In this document: positions 1-8,778 of the stretch, piece after piece
How positions within the stretch are numbered: the stretch's first letter is position 1
Layout: each line of letters begins with the position of its first letter
NCBI GenBank assembly: GCA_963786625.1
Contig: CAWAZS010000014.1
Coordinates: 868,001 to 932,000, forward strand
Direction of reading: 5' to 3'
DNA: 64,000 nt
DNA from: CAIWHR01 sp963786625
GTDB taxonomy: Bacteria > Pseudomonadota > Gammaproteobacteria > Burkholderiales > Casimicrobiaceae
Translations under genes and position numbers: made by a program
Notes under the pieces: model-generated
What the model was told of the DNA's origin: nothing
Databases searched by the model: none
What the model saw: only the letters and a program-made list of their open reading frames with translations

Positions 1-846
1 CGTGCGTGTAGATCGTCGTCGTCGTGATGTCGGCGTGGCCGAGCAGCAGCTGCACGACGCGCAGGTCGGCGCCGTGGTTCAGCAGATGCGTCGCGAAGGC
101 GTGGCGCAGCACGTGCGGGGAGAGGCTTGCCGCCGGGATGCCGGCCTTCGCGCCCAGGCGCTTCAGCAGCGCCCAGAACGCCTGCCGCGTCAGCGGGCCG
201 CGGCGGGCGGTGACGAAGAGCGCCGCGCTCTTGCCGTCGCCGACGAGCGCGGGGCGTCCCGCGGCGAGGTAGCGCTTCAGCCAGCCGATCGCCTCTTCGC
301 CGAGGGGGACGAGCCGCTCCTTGCTGCCCTTGCCGAGCACGCGCACCACGCCCATGTCGAGCGACACCTGCGCGAGCGTCAGCCCGACCAGCTCGGAGAC
401 GCGCAGGCCGGTCGCGTACAGCGTTTCCAGCATCGCCCGGTCGCGCAGGCCGAGCGTCGTCTCGGAATCGGGGGCCGCGAGCAGCGCCTCGACCTGCGCC
501 TCGGACAGGTTCTTCGGCAGTCGCCGCGGAAGCTTCGGCGCGCGCACGCGCAGCGTGGGATCCGCGCGCAGCGTGCCCTGCTGCAGCTGCAGCGCGTAGA
601 AGCGTCGCAAGGACGACAGCCGGCGGGCGATCGACGTGGCCTTCGCCTTCGACCGGAACTGGTCGGCGAGGAACGCCTCGACGTCGGCGCGCTGCGCGGC
701 AAGCAGCGACTGCCGCGGCGGTCGAGCCATGCCGCCCACGCGATCAGGTCGCGGCGATAGCTCGACAGCGACGAGGCTGCGAGCCCGTCCTGCAGCCAGA
801 CCTGGTCGCAGAAGGCGTCGATCAGCTCCGCGGAGGGCCGGGCCAT
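1..846 (-). CDS. xerD: Tyrosine recombinase XerD (3' end beyond window, one frameshift)
   Basis: Site-specific tyrosine recombinase that acts with XerC at dif to resolve chromosome dimers. The N-terminal core-binding part begins MARPSAELIDAFCDQVW. Near position 714 one base is missing (the frame changes after WLDRRG), and the protein continues in another frame with SLLAAQRADVEAFLADQ, PKLPRRLPKNLSEAQVEALL, the first catalytic Arg in ATGLRVSELVGL, GKGSKERLVPLG, the box HVLRHAFATHLLNHGADLR, and the nucleophile region TTTIYTH. The last few residues lie off the left edge. A GTG at 888, overlapping the ogt stop, is an alternative start, but the conserved N-terminus fits the ATG at 846. XerC is possible, but the LPKNLSEAQ linker is XerD-like. 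Confidence 0.88.
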
Positions 847-880
847 CGGGGGCTCGCTCGTGTGGGTCGGCAGCCCATCG

Positions 881-1369
881 TCAGGCACCGAAGCGGTAAC
901 CCTCGTGGGTCAGCAGCCAGCGCTTGATCGCAATCGGATCGCCGTCGACGGCATTCATGAAGCCGCCGAGCGAGCCCTGGCTGCCGACCACGCGATGGCA
1001 GGGAATCACGAGGGCGATCGCATTCGCGGCGCACGCGCCGCCGACCGCGCGCGGCGCGGTGTGGAGCTCGCGCGCAAGCTCCCCGTAGGTGCGCGACTCG
1101 CCGACCGGGATCCGCGCGAGCGCCTCCCACACGCGCCGGCGGAACGCCGTGCCGGCGGGCGCCAGCGGCAGCGTGAACCGGAAGTGGGGATCGTCGAGGT
1201 AGCGCTCGATTTGCCGCACCGCCTGCTCGGCGACGGCGTCGATGGGGGCCTGCGCCCGTCCGGTCGTCGGCAGGTACTCGATTCCCGTTACGGCGCCACC
1301 CGCCGTGCGTATGCCGAGCACCGCGAACGGCGTCCTGATCCTGGCCGCATGATGCGTCGTCGCATTCAC
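881..1369 (-). CDS. ogt: Methylated-DNA--[protein]-cysteine S-methyltransferase
   Basis: Repairs O6-alkylguanine by irreversible transfer of the alkyl group to its own cysteine. The 162-residue protein has the acceptor motif IPCHRVVG at about residues 126-133, the preceding helix-turn-helix region RRRVWEALARIPVGESRTYG, and the closing LGGF segment. The length is usual for Ogt, which lacks the regulatory Ada domain. It lies just upstream of xerD on the same strand and its stop overlaps the alternative GTG start of xerD, so the two are probably co-transcribed. The frame is intact. Confidence 0.93.
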   Translation of the reverse strand: MNATTHHAARIRTPFAVLGIRTAGGAVTGIEYLPTTGRAQAPIDAVAEQAVRQIERYLDDPHFRFTLPLAPAGTAFRRRVWEALARIPVGESRTYGELARELHTAPRAVGGACAANAIALVIPCHRVVGSQGSLGGFMNAVDGDPIAIKRWLLTHEGYRFGA

Positions 1370-1405
1370 CTCGTCACCCTTTCCGTTGCCGCCTTCCTCG
1401 CCGCC

Positions 1406-2707
1406 TCAGCCCATCTTCATCTGCTGCGGGAGAAACGTGATGATCTGCGGGAAGAACCAGATCAGCAGCACCGCGACGATCATCAGCCAGAACATCGGCA
1501 GCGTCTGCCGCGCGATCCACGTGATCTGCCTCTTGGTCATCCCCTGGAGCACGAACAGGTTGAAGCCCACGGGTGGCGTGATCTGCGCCATCTCGACGAC
1601 GAGCACGAGGAAGATCCCGAACCAGAGGAGGTCGATGCCGGCGGCTTCCACCGTCGGCAGGATCACGCCCATCGTCAGCACGACCATCGAGATTCCGTCG
1701 AGGAAGCACCCGAGAACGACGTAGAAGACCATGAGCGCGACGACCAGCGCGAACGGCGTGAGCCCGAGCCCGCCGATCCACTCGGCCAGATGCCGCGGCA
1801 GCCCGATGTAGCCCATCGCCAGCGTCAGGAACGACGCGCCCGCGAGGATCAGCGCGATCATGCAATACAGGCGCGTCGCGCCCATGATGCTCTCGGCGAA
1901 CGTCTTCCGGGTCAGCGAGCCCTGCACCGCCGAGATCACGAGCGAGCCGACGACGCCGAACGCGGCCGCCTCGGTTGCGGTCGCAACGCCCGTGTAGATC
2001 GATCCCAGCACCAGCCCGATCAGCAGCACGACGGGAATGAGGTGACGCGACGCGTGCAGCTTCTGCGCGAGCGTCGTCCGCGTCGTCGCGGCCGGGATCC
2101 GTTGCGGGTTCGCGAGCGCCCAGACCACGATGTAGCCGGAGAAGAGCAGCGCGAGCAGCATTCCGGGAATCACGCCGGCGATGAAGAGCTGCGCGATCGA
2201 CACGTTGGCCATCACGCCGTAGACGATCATGATGATCGACGGCGGGATGAGCAGTCCCAGCGTGCCGGCGCCGGCAAGGGTGCCGACGGTCATGCCCTCG
2301 GGATAGCCGCGCGCCTTCAGTTCCGGCAGCGTCATCTTGCCGATGGTCGCGCAGGTGGCGGCCGAGGAGCCGGAAACGGCGGCGAAGATCGTGCAGCCGA
2401 TGATGTTGGTGTGGAGCAGCCGTCCCGGCAGCCGCTCGAGCCACGGCGCGAGGCCGCGGAACATGTCCTCGGAGAGCCGCGTGCGGAACAGGATCTCGCC
2501 CATCCACACGAACAGCGGCAGCGCGGTCAGCGTCCACGACGACGACGAGCCCCAGATCGTGACCGCCATCGCGTCGCCGGCGGGCCGCGTCGAGAAGAGC
2601 TCCATGCCGATCCACGCGACGCCGGCCAGCGCCAGCCCGATCCACACGCCGCTGCCCAGCAGCACGAAGAGGGCGACGACCAGCAGCGTCGTGATCAGCG
2701 CGTCCAT
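1406..2707 (-). CDS. dctM: TRAP transporter large permease, DctM family
   Basis: Large membrane subunit of a tripartite ATP-independent periplasmic (TRAP) transporter, which uses an ion gradient to take up organic acids delivered by a binding protein. The 433-residue protein is almost entirely hydrophobic, with about a dozen membrane segments. It shows the DctM-type loops PPSIIMIVYG and GCFLDGISMVVLT, and a late PPVGFNLFVLQG segment. It is the last gene of dctP-dctQ-dctM, 18 bases after dctQ. The frame is intact. The substrate cannot be told from the permease. Confidence 0.93.
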   Translation of the reverse strand: MDALITTLLVVALFVLLGSGVWIGLALAGVAWIGMELFSTRPAGDAMAVTIWGSSSSWTLTALPLFVWMGEILFRTRLSEDMFRGLAPWLERLPGRLLHTNIIGCTIFAAVSGSSAATCATIGKMTLPELKARGYPEGMTVGTLAGAGTLGLLIPPSIIMIVYGVMANVSIAQLFIAGVIPGMLLALLFSGYIVVWALANPQRIPAATTRTTLAQKLHASRHLIPVVLLIGLVLGSIYTGVATATEAAAFGVVGSLVISAVQGSLTRKTFAESIMGATRLYCMIALILAGASFLTLAMGYIGLPRHLAEWIGGLGLTPFALVVALMVFYVVLGCFLDGISMVVLTMGVILPTVEAAGIDLLWFGIFLVLVVEMAQITPPVGFNLFVLQGMTKRQITWIARQTLPMFWLMIVAVLLIWFFPQIITFLPQQMKMG

Positions 2708-2725
2708 GCGCTCACCGTTCCGGCA

Positions 2726-3238
2726 TCACTCGTGGTGCAGCGCTTCGCCGGATGTCGCGCGGACGCGCCGCGCCGTCCACTCGAGGACGAGCTCGTCGGC
2801 GAACGCGATCAGCAGGACGAGCGTGCCGGCGGCCATGGCCAGCTGCGGAATCCACAGCGGCGTCGCGTCGTTGCCGGTCGAGATGTCGTTGAACTGCCAC
2901 GACTGGTACGCGAGCCGGACGCTGTACAGCGCGAACAGCGCGGCGAGCAGGGTTGCCACCACCAGCGAGGCGAGCTCGAGCGCGCGCCGGGCCTTCGCGC
3001 CCAGATGCTCGAGCACCAGCGTGACGCGGATGTGCTCGCGCCGCTTCAGCGTGTGCGCGAGCGCGAGAAAGCCGCAGGCCGCCATGCAGTAGCCGGCGTA
3101 CGAATCGGTGCCGGGAACGTGGAAGTTGAGCAGACGGCCGGCGATGCCGGTCAGCACCATCGCCAGCGTCCCCGCCAAAAACAACGCCGCCAGATATCCG
3201 GCGGCGTCGTACAGCGCATCGAGCCGGCGGCGCATCAC
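2726..3238 (-). CDS. dctQ: TRAP transporter small permease, DctQ family
   Basis: Small membrane subunit of the TRAP transporter, forming the integral membrane unit with DctM. The 170-residue protein has four hydrophobic segments, as expected for DctQ, with the conserved stretch RREHIRVTLVLEHLG between the second and third. Its start overlaps the dctP stop by four bases and it is followed after 18 bases by dctM, giving a compact dctP-Q-M operon. The frame is intact. Confidence 0.9.
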   Translation of the reverse strand: MMRRRLDALYDAAGYLAALFLAGTLAMVLTGIAGRLLNFHVPGTDSYAGYCMAACGFLALAHTLKRREHIRVTLVLEHLGAKARRALELASLVVATLLAALFALYSVRLAYQSWQFNDISTGNDATPLWIPQLAMAAGTLVLLIAFADELVLEWTARRVRATSGEALHHE

Positions 3239-4206
3239 ATCGCGCGGTAGGCGTCGATCGCCTTGCGGCCGTCGTCACCCGCCTTGCGCAGCCACTCGGC
3301 GAGCATGAAATTGCCGACCTTGCGCAGGTCCGCGGTGAGCTGCTCGGAGGGTTTCAGGATGTTCATGCCCTTGCCCTTCAGCTGCTCGGTGTACCAGACG
3401 GTCTTCTCCTCGGAGAGCTTCCAGCCGCGGGTTTCGGCGTCGGCCGCGGCCTTCGTCAGCGCGGCCTGCGTCGGCTTGTCGAGCGCGTCGAACGCCTTCT
3501 GGTTGACGATGACCGCGTTCTTCGGCAGCCACGCCTGCGTGTCGTAGAAATTCTTGATGTGCTCGTAGGTCTTGGAGTCGTAGCCGGTCGCGCCGGACGA
3601 CATGTACGAGTCGACGATGCCGGTGGCCAGCGCCTGCGAGACTTCGGCCGCCTGCACGGTGACCGGCTGCGCGCCGACGAGCTCGGCGATCTTCGAGGTG
3701 GCGGGACTGTAGGCGCGCCACTTCAGGCCCTTCATGTCGGCGACGCTCGCGAGCGTCCGCTTCGTGTAGATCCCCTGCGGCGGCCAGGCAACCGTGTACA
3801 TGAGTTTCATCCCCTGCCTGGCGAGCTTGTCCTCGAGCGTCTTCCGGGAAGCCTTGTAGAGCTTCAGCGATTCGGCGTAGGAGGTGGCCAGGAACGGAAT
3901 GCCGTCGAGCCCGTAGAACGGATCCTCGTTCTCGAAGTTGACGAGCAGGATTTCGCCGATCTGCGCCTGCCCGCCCTGAACGGCGCGCTTGATCTCCGGC
4001 GCCTTGAACAGCGACGCATTGGCATGGACGGTGATCTTCAGCTTGCCGCCGGTGGCCTTGTCGACGTCGTTGGCGAACTGCTGGATGTTCTCCGTGTGGA
4101 AATTCGTCGCCGGATAGGCGGTCGGCATATCCCACTTGGTCTGCGCCGCAATGGGCAGCGCGAATGCGACGCCGAGCACGGCGGCGAGTGCGGTGAATGG
4201 CTTCAT
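3235..4206 (-). CDS. dctP: TRAP transporter substrate-binding protein, DctP family
   Basis: Periplasmic binding protein that captures the substrate for the DctQM permease. The 323-residue protein starts with a signal peptide (MKPFTALAAVLGVAFALPIAAQ), followed by a typical DctP fold: WDMPTAYPATNFHTENIQQF near the N-terminus, KGLKWRAYSPATSKIAELVG in the middle, and NAVIVNQKAFDAL after it. It is first in the TRAP operon and is divergent from the oxoprolinase gene, from which a 197-base region separates it. A 2-oxo acid, dicarboxylate or pyroglutamate-type ligand is possible given that neighbour, but this is only inference. Confidence 0.92.
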   Translation of the reverse strand: MKPFTALAAVLGVAFALPIAAQTKWDMPTAYPATNFHTENIQQFANDVDKATGGKLKITVHANASLFKAPEIKRAVQGGQAQIGEILLVNFENEDPFYGLDGIPFLATSYAESLKLYKASRKTLEDKLARQGMKLMYTVAWPPQGIYTKRTLASVADMKGLKWRAYSPATSKIAELVGAQPVTVQAAEVSQALATGIVDSYMSSGATGYDSKTYEHIKNFYDTQAWLPKNAVIVNQKAFDALDKPTQAALTKAAADAETRGWKLSEEKTVWYTEQLKGKGMNILKPSEQLTADLRKVGNFMLAEWLRKAGDDGRKAIDAYRAM

Positions 4207-4323
4207 GTCGGGGCTCCTGGACTCTGGGCTCGGGAAGGATCGACGGGCGAAGGGCAGCGCGCGTGCCGATCGCGGCGGACCGCGCCGTTTTACCACAAAT
4301 CCCGCGCGCCCGGCGACGCGGAT

Positions 4324-4352
4324 TTCCGGACGCGTGGTGCGCAGCCTATAAT
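4324..4352 (+). promoter_or_regulatory. Possible sigma-70 promoter of the oxoprolinase gene
   Basis: A perfect TATAAT lies at 4347-4352, about 50 bases before the chosen ATG at 4404. The -35 region about 18 bases upstream is weak (TTTCCG). The site sits in the divergent region between dctP and the oxoprolinase gene. Confidence 0.35.
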
Positions 4353-4403
4353 GGCGCGCCTCCGCCGGCGCGCGTTCGCCGCGCCGCGACCGATGCCGAT
4401 CCG

Positions 4404-7400
4404 ATGACCATGACGCCAACCTTGCCTGCGCCTCCCGGCTGGGAATTCTGGGTCGACCGCGGCGGCACGTTCACCGACATCGTCGCACGGCGGCCGGACG
4501 GCTCGCTCGTGACCCACAAGCTGCTGTCGGACAATCCGGAGCGCTATCGGGATGCCGCCGTGCACGGGATTCGCGAGCTCCTGGGGCTGGCGCCCGGCGC
4601 GCCGATCGCCGCGGGGGTGATCGACGCGGTGAAGATGGGCACCACGGTCGCGACCAATGCGCTGCTCGAGCGCAAGGGCGAGCGCACGGCGCTCGTCATC
4701 ACCGCCGGCTTCGCCGATGCGCTGCGGATCGCGTACCAGAACCGCCCGAAGCTCTTCGTCCGCAGGATCGAGCTGCCGACGCTGCTCTACGAGCGCGTCG
4801 TCGAGGCCGACGAGCGCGTCGGCGCGCACGGCGAGATCGTGCGGCCGCTCGACCTCGCCGGCGCGCGGCGCGACCTCGTCGCCGCGCGCGACGCCGGCAT
4901 CGCCGCCGTCGCCATCGTGCTGATGCACGGCTACCGGTTCCCGCGCCACGAGCAGGAGCTGGCGGCGCTGGCGCGCTCGCTCGGGTTCGCCCAGGTGTCG
5001 GTCTCGCACGAAGTCTGCCCGCTGATGAAGCTCGTCTCGCGCGGCGATACGACCGTCGTCGACGCCTATCTCTCGCCGATTCTGCGGCGCTACGTCCGGC
5101 AGGTCGAGCGCGAGCTCGCGGGGTCGGTCGGCGAAGCCGGCGGCGCCGATGCGCAATCTCTTCCGCGGATACAGTTCATGCAATCGTCGGGAGGACTGAC
5201 CGACGCGCATCGGTTCCAGGGCAAGGACGCGATCCTGTCGGGGCCGGCGGGAGGCATCGTCGGCGCGGTCGAGGTGTCGCGGCAGGCCGGCTTCGACCGC
5301 ATCATCGGCTTCGACATGGGCGGCACGTCGACCGACGTCACTCATTACGCCGGCGAGTACGAGCGGGCCTTCGTCACCGAGGTCGCCGGCGTGCGGCTCG
5401 CCGCGCCGATGATGCGCATCCACACCGTTGCGGCCGGCGGCGGGTCGATCTGCACGTTCGACGGAGCGCGCTTTCGCGTCGGTCCGCAATCCGCAGGCGC
5501 GAATCCGGGGCCGGCGTCGTACCGCCGCGGCGGACCGCTGACCGTCACCGACTGCAACGTGATGGTCGGCAAGCTCGTCCCGGAACTGTTCCCGCGGGTG
5601 TTCGGTCCGGCCGGCGACGAGCCGCTCGACGCCGCCATCGTGCGCGAAAAGTTCGCCGCGCTCGCGGCCGAGGTCGCGGCGACGACCGGCCACGCGCGCA
5701 CCCCCGAGGAAGTCGCCGACGGCTTCCTCGAGATCGCCGTCGCGAACATGGCGAACGCGATCAAGCACATCTCGGTCGAACGCGGCTACGACGTCACCGA
5801 GTACACGCTCTGCTGCTTCGGCGGCGCCGGCGGCCAGCACGCGTGCCTCGTCGCGGACGCGCTCGGCATGACGCGCGTGCTCCTGCATCCCCTCGCCGGC
5901 GTGCTGTCGGCGTATGGAATGGGGCTCGCCGACGTGCGCGCGCTGAAGCAGCAGTCGGTCGAGGCCCGCCTGTCGGACGCCGCGCTCGCCGATTCGGCGC
6001 GGGTGCTCGACGCGCTCGAAGCCGCGGCGCGCAGCGACGTCGGCGCGCAGGGCATTCCGGCCGGCAGGATCGCCGCGAAGCGCACGCTGCACGTCAAGTA
6101 CGAGGGCACGGACACGACGCTCGAGATCGGCGTCGATACGCCGGCGCGGGTCGTCGCCGAGTTCGAGCGCAGGTACCGCCAGCAATACGGGTTCCTGATG
6201 CCGGGCAAGCCGCTCGTCGTCGAGGCCGTCGCCGTCGAGGCGATCGGCAGGACGCACACGATCGGCGACGCCGCACCGGCATTGCAGCCGCGCGATCGTG
6301 CGCTGGCGCCGATCCGGACGAACCGCGTCTACACCGATGGCGCGTTCCGCGACGCCGCAGTCTACGATCGCGACCACCTGCGGCCGGGCGATGCGATCGC
6401 CGGGCCCGCGGTGATTCGCGAGGACAACGCGACGACGGTCGTCGAGCCCGGCTGGCGCGCGACCTGCACCGACCGCGGCGACATCGTGCTCGACCGCGTG
6501 GAGGCGGCCCGGCGCACGCACGCCATCGGCACGAGCGCCGATCCGGTGCTGCTCGAAGTCTTCAACAACCTCTTCATGGCGATCGCCGAGCAGATGGGCG
6601 TGACGCTCGCCAACACCGCGTATTCGGTCAACATCAAGGAGCGCCTCGACTTCTCGTGCGCGCTGTTCGATGCGCTCGGCAATCTGATCGCCAATGCGCC
6701 GCACATGCCCGTGCACCTGGGCTCGATGGGCGAGAGCGTGAAGACGATCATCGACCGGCGGCGCGGCGCGATGCGTCCCGGCGACGTGTTCGTCCTCAAC
6801 GCCCCGTACAACGGAGGCACGCACCTGCCCGACGTGACGGTCATTGCCCCGGTGTTCCTCGACGCCGCTCCCCGCGAGCCGGAGTTCTACGTCGCCTCGC
6901 GCGGCCACCACGCCGACATCGGCGGCATCACGCCGGGATCGATGCCGCCCGATTCGACGCACGTGGACGAGGAGGGCGTGCTGATCGACAACGTGCAGCT
7001 GGTCGCCGAGGGCCGGTTTCTCGAGGCCGAGATGCGCGCGCTGCTGACGTCGGGAAGATATCCGGCGCGCAACGTCGAGCAGAACCTCGCCGACCTGCGC
7101 GCGCAGGTCGCCGCCTGCGCGAAGGGCGCCGACGAGCTCGTGAAGATGGTCGCCCACTTCGGACTTCCGGTCGTCCGCGCGTACATGCGGCACGTGCAGG
7201 ACAACGCCGAGGAGGCGGTGCGCCGGGTGCTCGACGTGCTGACGGACGGCCATTTCGAGTACGAGATGGACAGCGGCGCGAAGATCGTCGTCACCATCGC
7301 GATCGACAAGGCGCGGCGCGAGGCGACGATCGACTTCACCGGCACGAGCCCGCAGCAGCCGACCAACTTCAACGCGCCGTCCGCCGTGTGCAAGGCCGCG

Positions 7401-8150
7401 GTGCTCTACGTGTTCCGCACGCTCGTCGACGACGAGATCCCGATGAACGCGGGGTGCCTGAAGCCGCTCTCGATCGTCATTCCCGAGGGGTCGATGCTCG
7501 CCCCGCGCTACCCTGCGGCCGTCGTCGCCGGCAACGTCGAGACGTCGCAGGCGATCACCGACACGCTCTACGGCGCGCTCGGCGTGCTCGCGGCGTCGCA
7601 GGGCACGATGAACAACTTCACGTTCGGCAACGCGACCTACCAGTACTACGAGACGATTTCCGGCGGCTCGGGCGCGGGGCCCGACTTCGACGGCGCGAGC
7701 GTGGTGCAGACGCACATGACCAATTCGCGGCTCACCGATCCGGAAGTGCTGGAGTGGCGCTTCCCGGTCCGGCTCGAGTCGTACGCGATCCGCCGCGGCA
7801 GCGGCGGCGCCGGCCGGCATCGCGGCGGCGACGGCTCCGAGCGGCGCGTGCGCTTTCTGGAGCCGATGACGGCGGTGATGCTGGCGAACCACCGGCGCGT
7901 GCCGCCGTTCGGCGTCGCCGGCGGCGCGCCGGGTGCGCTCGGGCGCAACTGGGTCGAGCGCGCGGGTTATCCGGAATCGGGAGCGCGCGAGGAATTCGGC
8001 GCGACCTGCGCGGTGGAGATGCGGGCGGGCGACGTCTTCGTCGTCCAGACGCCGGGCGGAGGCGGTTTCGGCGCCCGCGAGCGAAGCGTGAAGAATCGTG
8101 GCGGGCCCGTTGATCAGGGGGCAGGCGGGCTCGCGGCGGGCTTAGGATGA
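4404..8150 (+). CDS. Hydantoinase A/B fusion, 5-oxoprolinase-type ATP-dependent amidohydrolase
   Basis: An intact 1,248-residue protein that joins a HyuA-like half to a HyuB-like half, as in 5-oxoprolinase (ATP-dependent opening of 5-oxoproline to glutamate). The HyuA half has FWVDRGGTFTDIVARRPDGS at the N-terminus and the nucleotide-binding loops GFDMGGTSTDVTHY and AAGGGSICTFD. The HyuB half begins near DPVLLEVFNNLFMAIAEQMG, with RGHHADIGGITPGSMPP and a terminal GGGGFG. The ATG at 4404 is chosen because the upstream part of the frame is not family-like. The last residues after GGGGFG (ending GLAAGLG) are translated from a palindromic repeat and are probably an acquired tail. Hydantoinase or acetophenone-carboxylase-like activity cannot be excluded. 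Confidence 0.88.
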   Translation: MTMTPTLPAPPGWEFWVDRGGTFTDIVARRPDGSLVTHKLLSDNPERYRDAAVHGIRELLGLAPGAPIAAGVIDAVKMGTTVATNALLERKGERTALVITAGFADALRIAYQNRPKLFVRRIELPTLLYERVVEADERVGAHGEIVRPLDLAGARRDLVAARDAGIAAVAIVLMHGYRFPRHEQELAALARSLGFAQVSVSHEVCPLMKLVSRGDTTVVDAYLSPILRRYVRQVERELAGSVGEAGGADAQSLPRIQFMQSSGGLTDAHRFQGKDAILSGPAGGIVGAVEVSRQAGFDRIIGFDMGGTSTDVTHYAGEYERAFVTEVAGVRLAAPMMRIHTVAAGGGSICTFDGARFRVGPQSAGANPGPASYRRGGPLTVTDCNVMVGKLVPELFPRVFGPAGDEPLDAAIVREKFAALAAEVAATTGHARTPEEVADGFLEIAVANMANAIKHISVERGYDVTEYTLCCFGGAGGQHACLVADALGMTRVLLHPLAGVLSAYGMGLADVRALKQQSVEARLSDAALADSARVLDALEAAARSDVGAQGIPAGRIAAKRTLHVKYEGTDTTLEIGVDTPARVVAEFERRYRQQYGFLMPGKPLVVEAVAVEAIGRTHTIGDAAPALQPRDRALAPIRTNRVYTDGAFRDAAVYDRDHLRPGDAIAGPAVIREDNATTVVEPGWRATCTDRGDIVLDRVEAARRTHAIGTSADPVLLEVFNNLFMAIAEQMGVTLANTAYSVNIKERLDFSCALFDALGNLIANAPHMPVHLGSMGESVKTIIDRRRGAMRPGDVFVLNAPYNGGTHLPDVTVIAPVFLDAAPREPEFYVASRGHHADIGGITPGSMPPDSTHVDEEGVLIDNVQLVAEGRFLEAEMRALLTSGRYPARNVEQNLADLRAQVAACAKGADELVKMVAHFGLPVVRAYMRHVQDNAEEAVRRVLDVLTDGHFEYEMDSGAKIVVTIAIDKARREATIDFTGTSPQQPTNFNAPSAVCKAAVLYVFRTLVDDEIPMNAGCLKPLSIVIPEGSMLAPRYPAAVVAGNVETSQAITDTLYGALGVLAASQGTMNNFTFGNATYQYYETISGGSGAGPDFDGASVVQTHMTNSRLTDPEVLEWRFPVRLESYAIRRGSGGAGRHRGGDGSERRVRFLEPMTAVMLANHRRVPPFGVAGGAPGALGRNWVERAGYPESGAREEFGATCAVEMRAGDVFVVQTPGGGGFGARERSVKNRGGPVDQGAGGLAAGLG

Positions 8151-8187
8151 GGCATGCGCCCGCCGCGAGCCCGCCTGCCCCCTGATC
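8112..8187. repeat. Extragenic palindrome, family 1, copy 1 (30-bp perfect arms)
   Basis: Perfect 30-base inverted repeat: left arm 8112-8141, right arm 8158-8187, with a 16-base loop 8142-8157. The inner 15 base pairs and most of the loop are the same as in the copy at 27346-27419, whereas the outer arm sequence differs and is still fully paired. The oxoprolinase stop codon lies inside the loop. The hairpin may end transcription, but there is no T-tract. Confidence 0.85.
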
Positions 8188-8295
8188 GCGGACCGGTCGC
8201 GGCTGGCGCGAACCCTTCCGCACCGGGTCCGAGACCCATTCGCGTATGCTGCGCCGCAAGGCATAATCGCCGGCAGTTCACCGGGAGAGTATTCC

Positions 8296-8775
8296 ATGGC
8301 CAGTGTGTACGACTTCAGCGTCAAGGACATCCACGGCAAGACCGTCAAGCTCACCCGATACAAGGGCAAGGTGCTGCTGATCGTCAACACGGCCAGCAAG
8401 TGCGGGTTCACGCCGCAGTACAAGGGCCTCGAAGCGCTCCACAAGAAGCTCGGCGGCAAGGGTCTCGAGATCCTCGGCTTCCCCTGCAACCAGTTCGGCG
8501 CGCAGGAGCCCGGCAGCGAGGCCGAGATCGAATCGTTCTGCGAGGTCAACTACGGCGTGACCTTTCCCCTGTTCGCGAAGATCGACGTCAACGGCGACGA
8601 TGCGGCGCCGCTGTACAAGTACCTCAAGAAGGCGAAGCCCGGCCTGATGGGCTCGGAGGCGATCAAGTGGAATTTCACCAAGTTCCTGGTCGACCGCGAC
8701 GGCAACGTCGTCGAGCGCTATCCGCCGAACGCCGAGCCCGCCAGCCTCGCCGGTGACATCCAGAAGCTGCTGTAG
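8296..8775 (+). CDS. Glutathione peroxidase family protein
   Basis: Thiol peroxidase of the GPx/BtuE/BsaA group that reduces hydroperoxides. The 159-residue cytoplasmic protein has the catalytic cysteine in NTASKCGFTPQY (residues 33-44), the second family block LGFPCNQFGAQEPG, and the catalytic Trp/Asn in KWNFTKFLVDRDG. These match the bacterial Cys-type enzyme, with no selenocysteine. It sits alone between a hairpin repeat and the oligopeptide-binding genes. The frame is intact. Confidence 0.94.
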   Translation: MASVYDFSVKDIHGKTVKLTRYKGKVLLIVNTASKCGFTPQYKGLEALHKKLGGKGLEILGFPCNQFGAQEPGSEAEIESFCEVNYGVTFPLFAKIDVNGDDAAPLYKYLKKAKPGLMGSEAIKWNFTKFLVDRDGNVVERYPPNAEPASLAGDIQKLL

Positions 8776-8778
8776 GCG

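Noticed and set aside
860..3250. Very long ORFs opposite to or out of frame with real genes (for example 860-3250 plus, 4290-7892 minus, 57558-58976 minus)
   Set aside because: They are rich in Arg, Ala, His and Gly, show no domain, and lie antisense to well-recognised genes. Such shadows are expected at this GC content.
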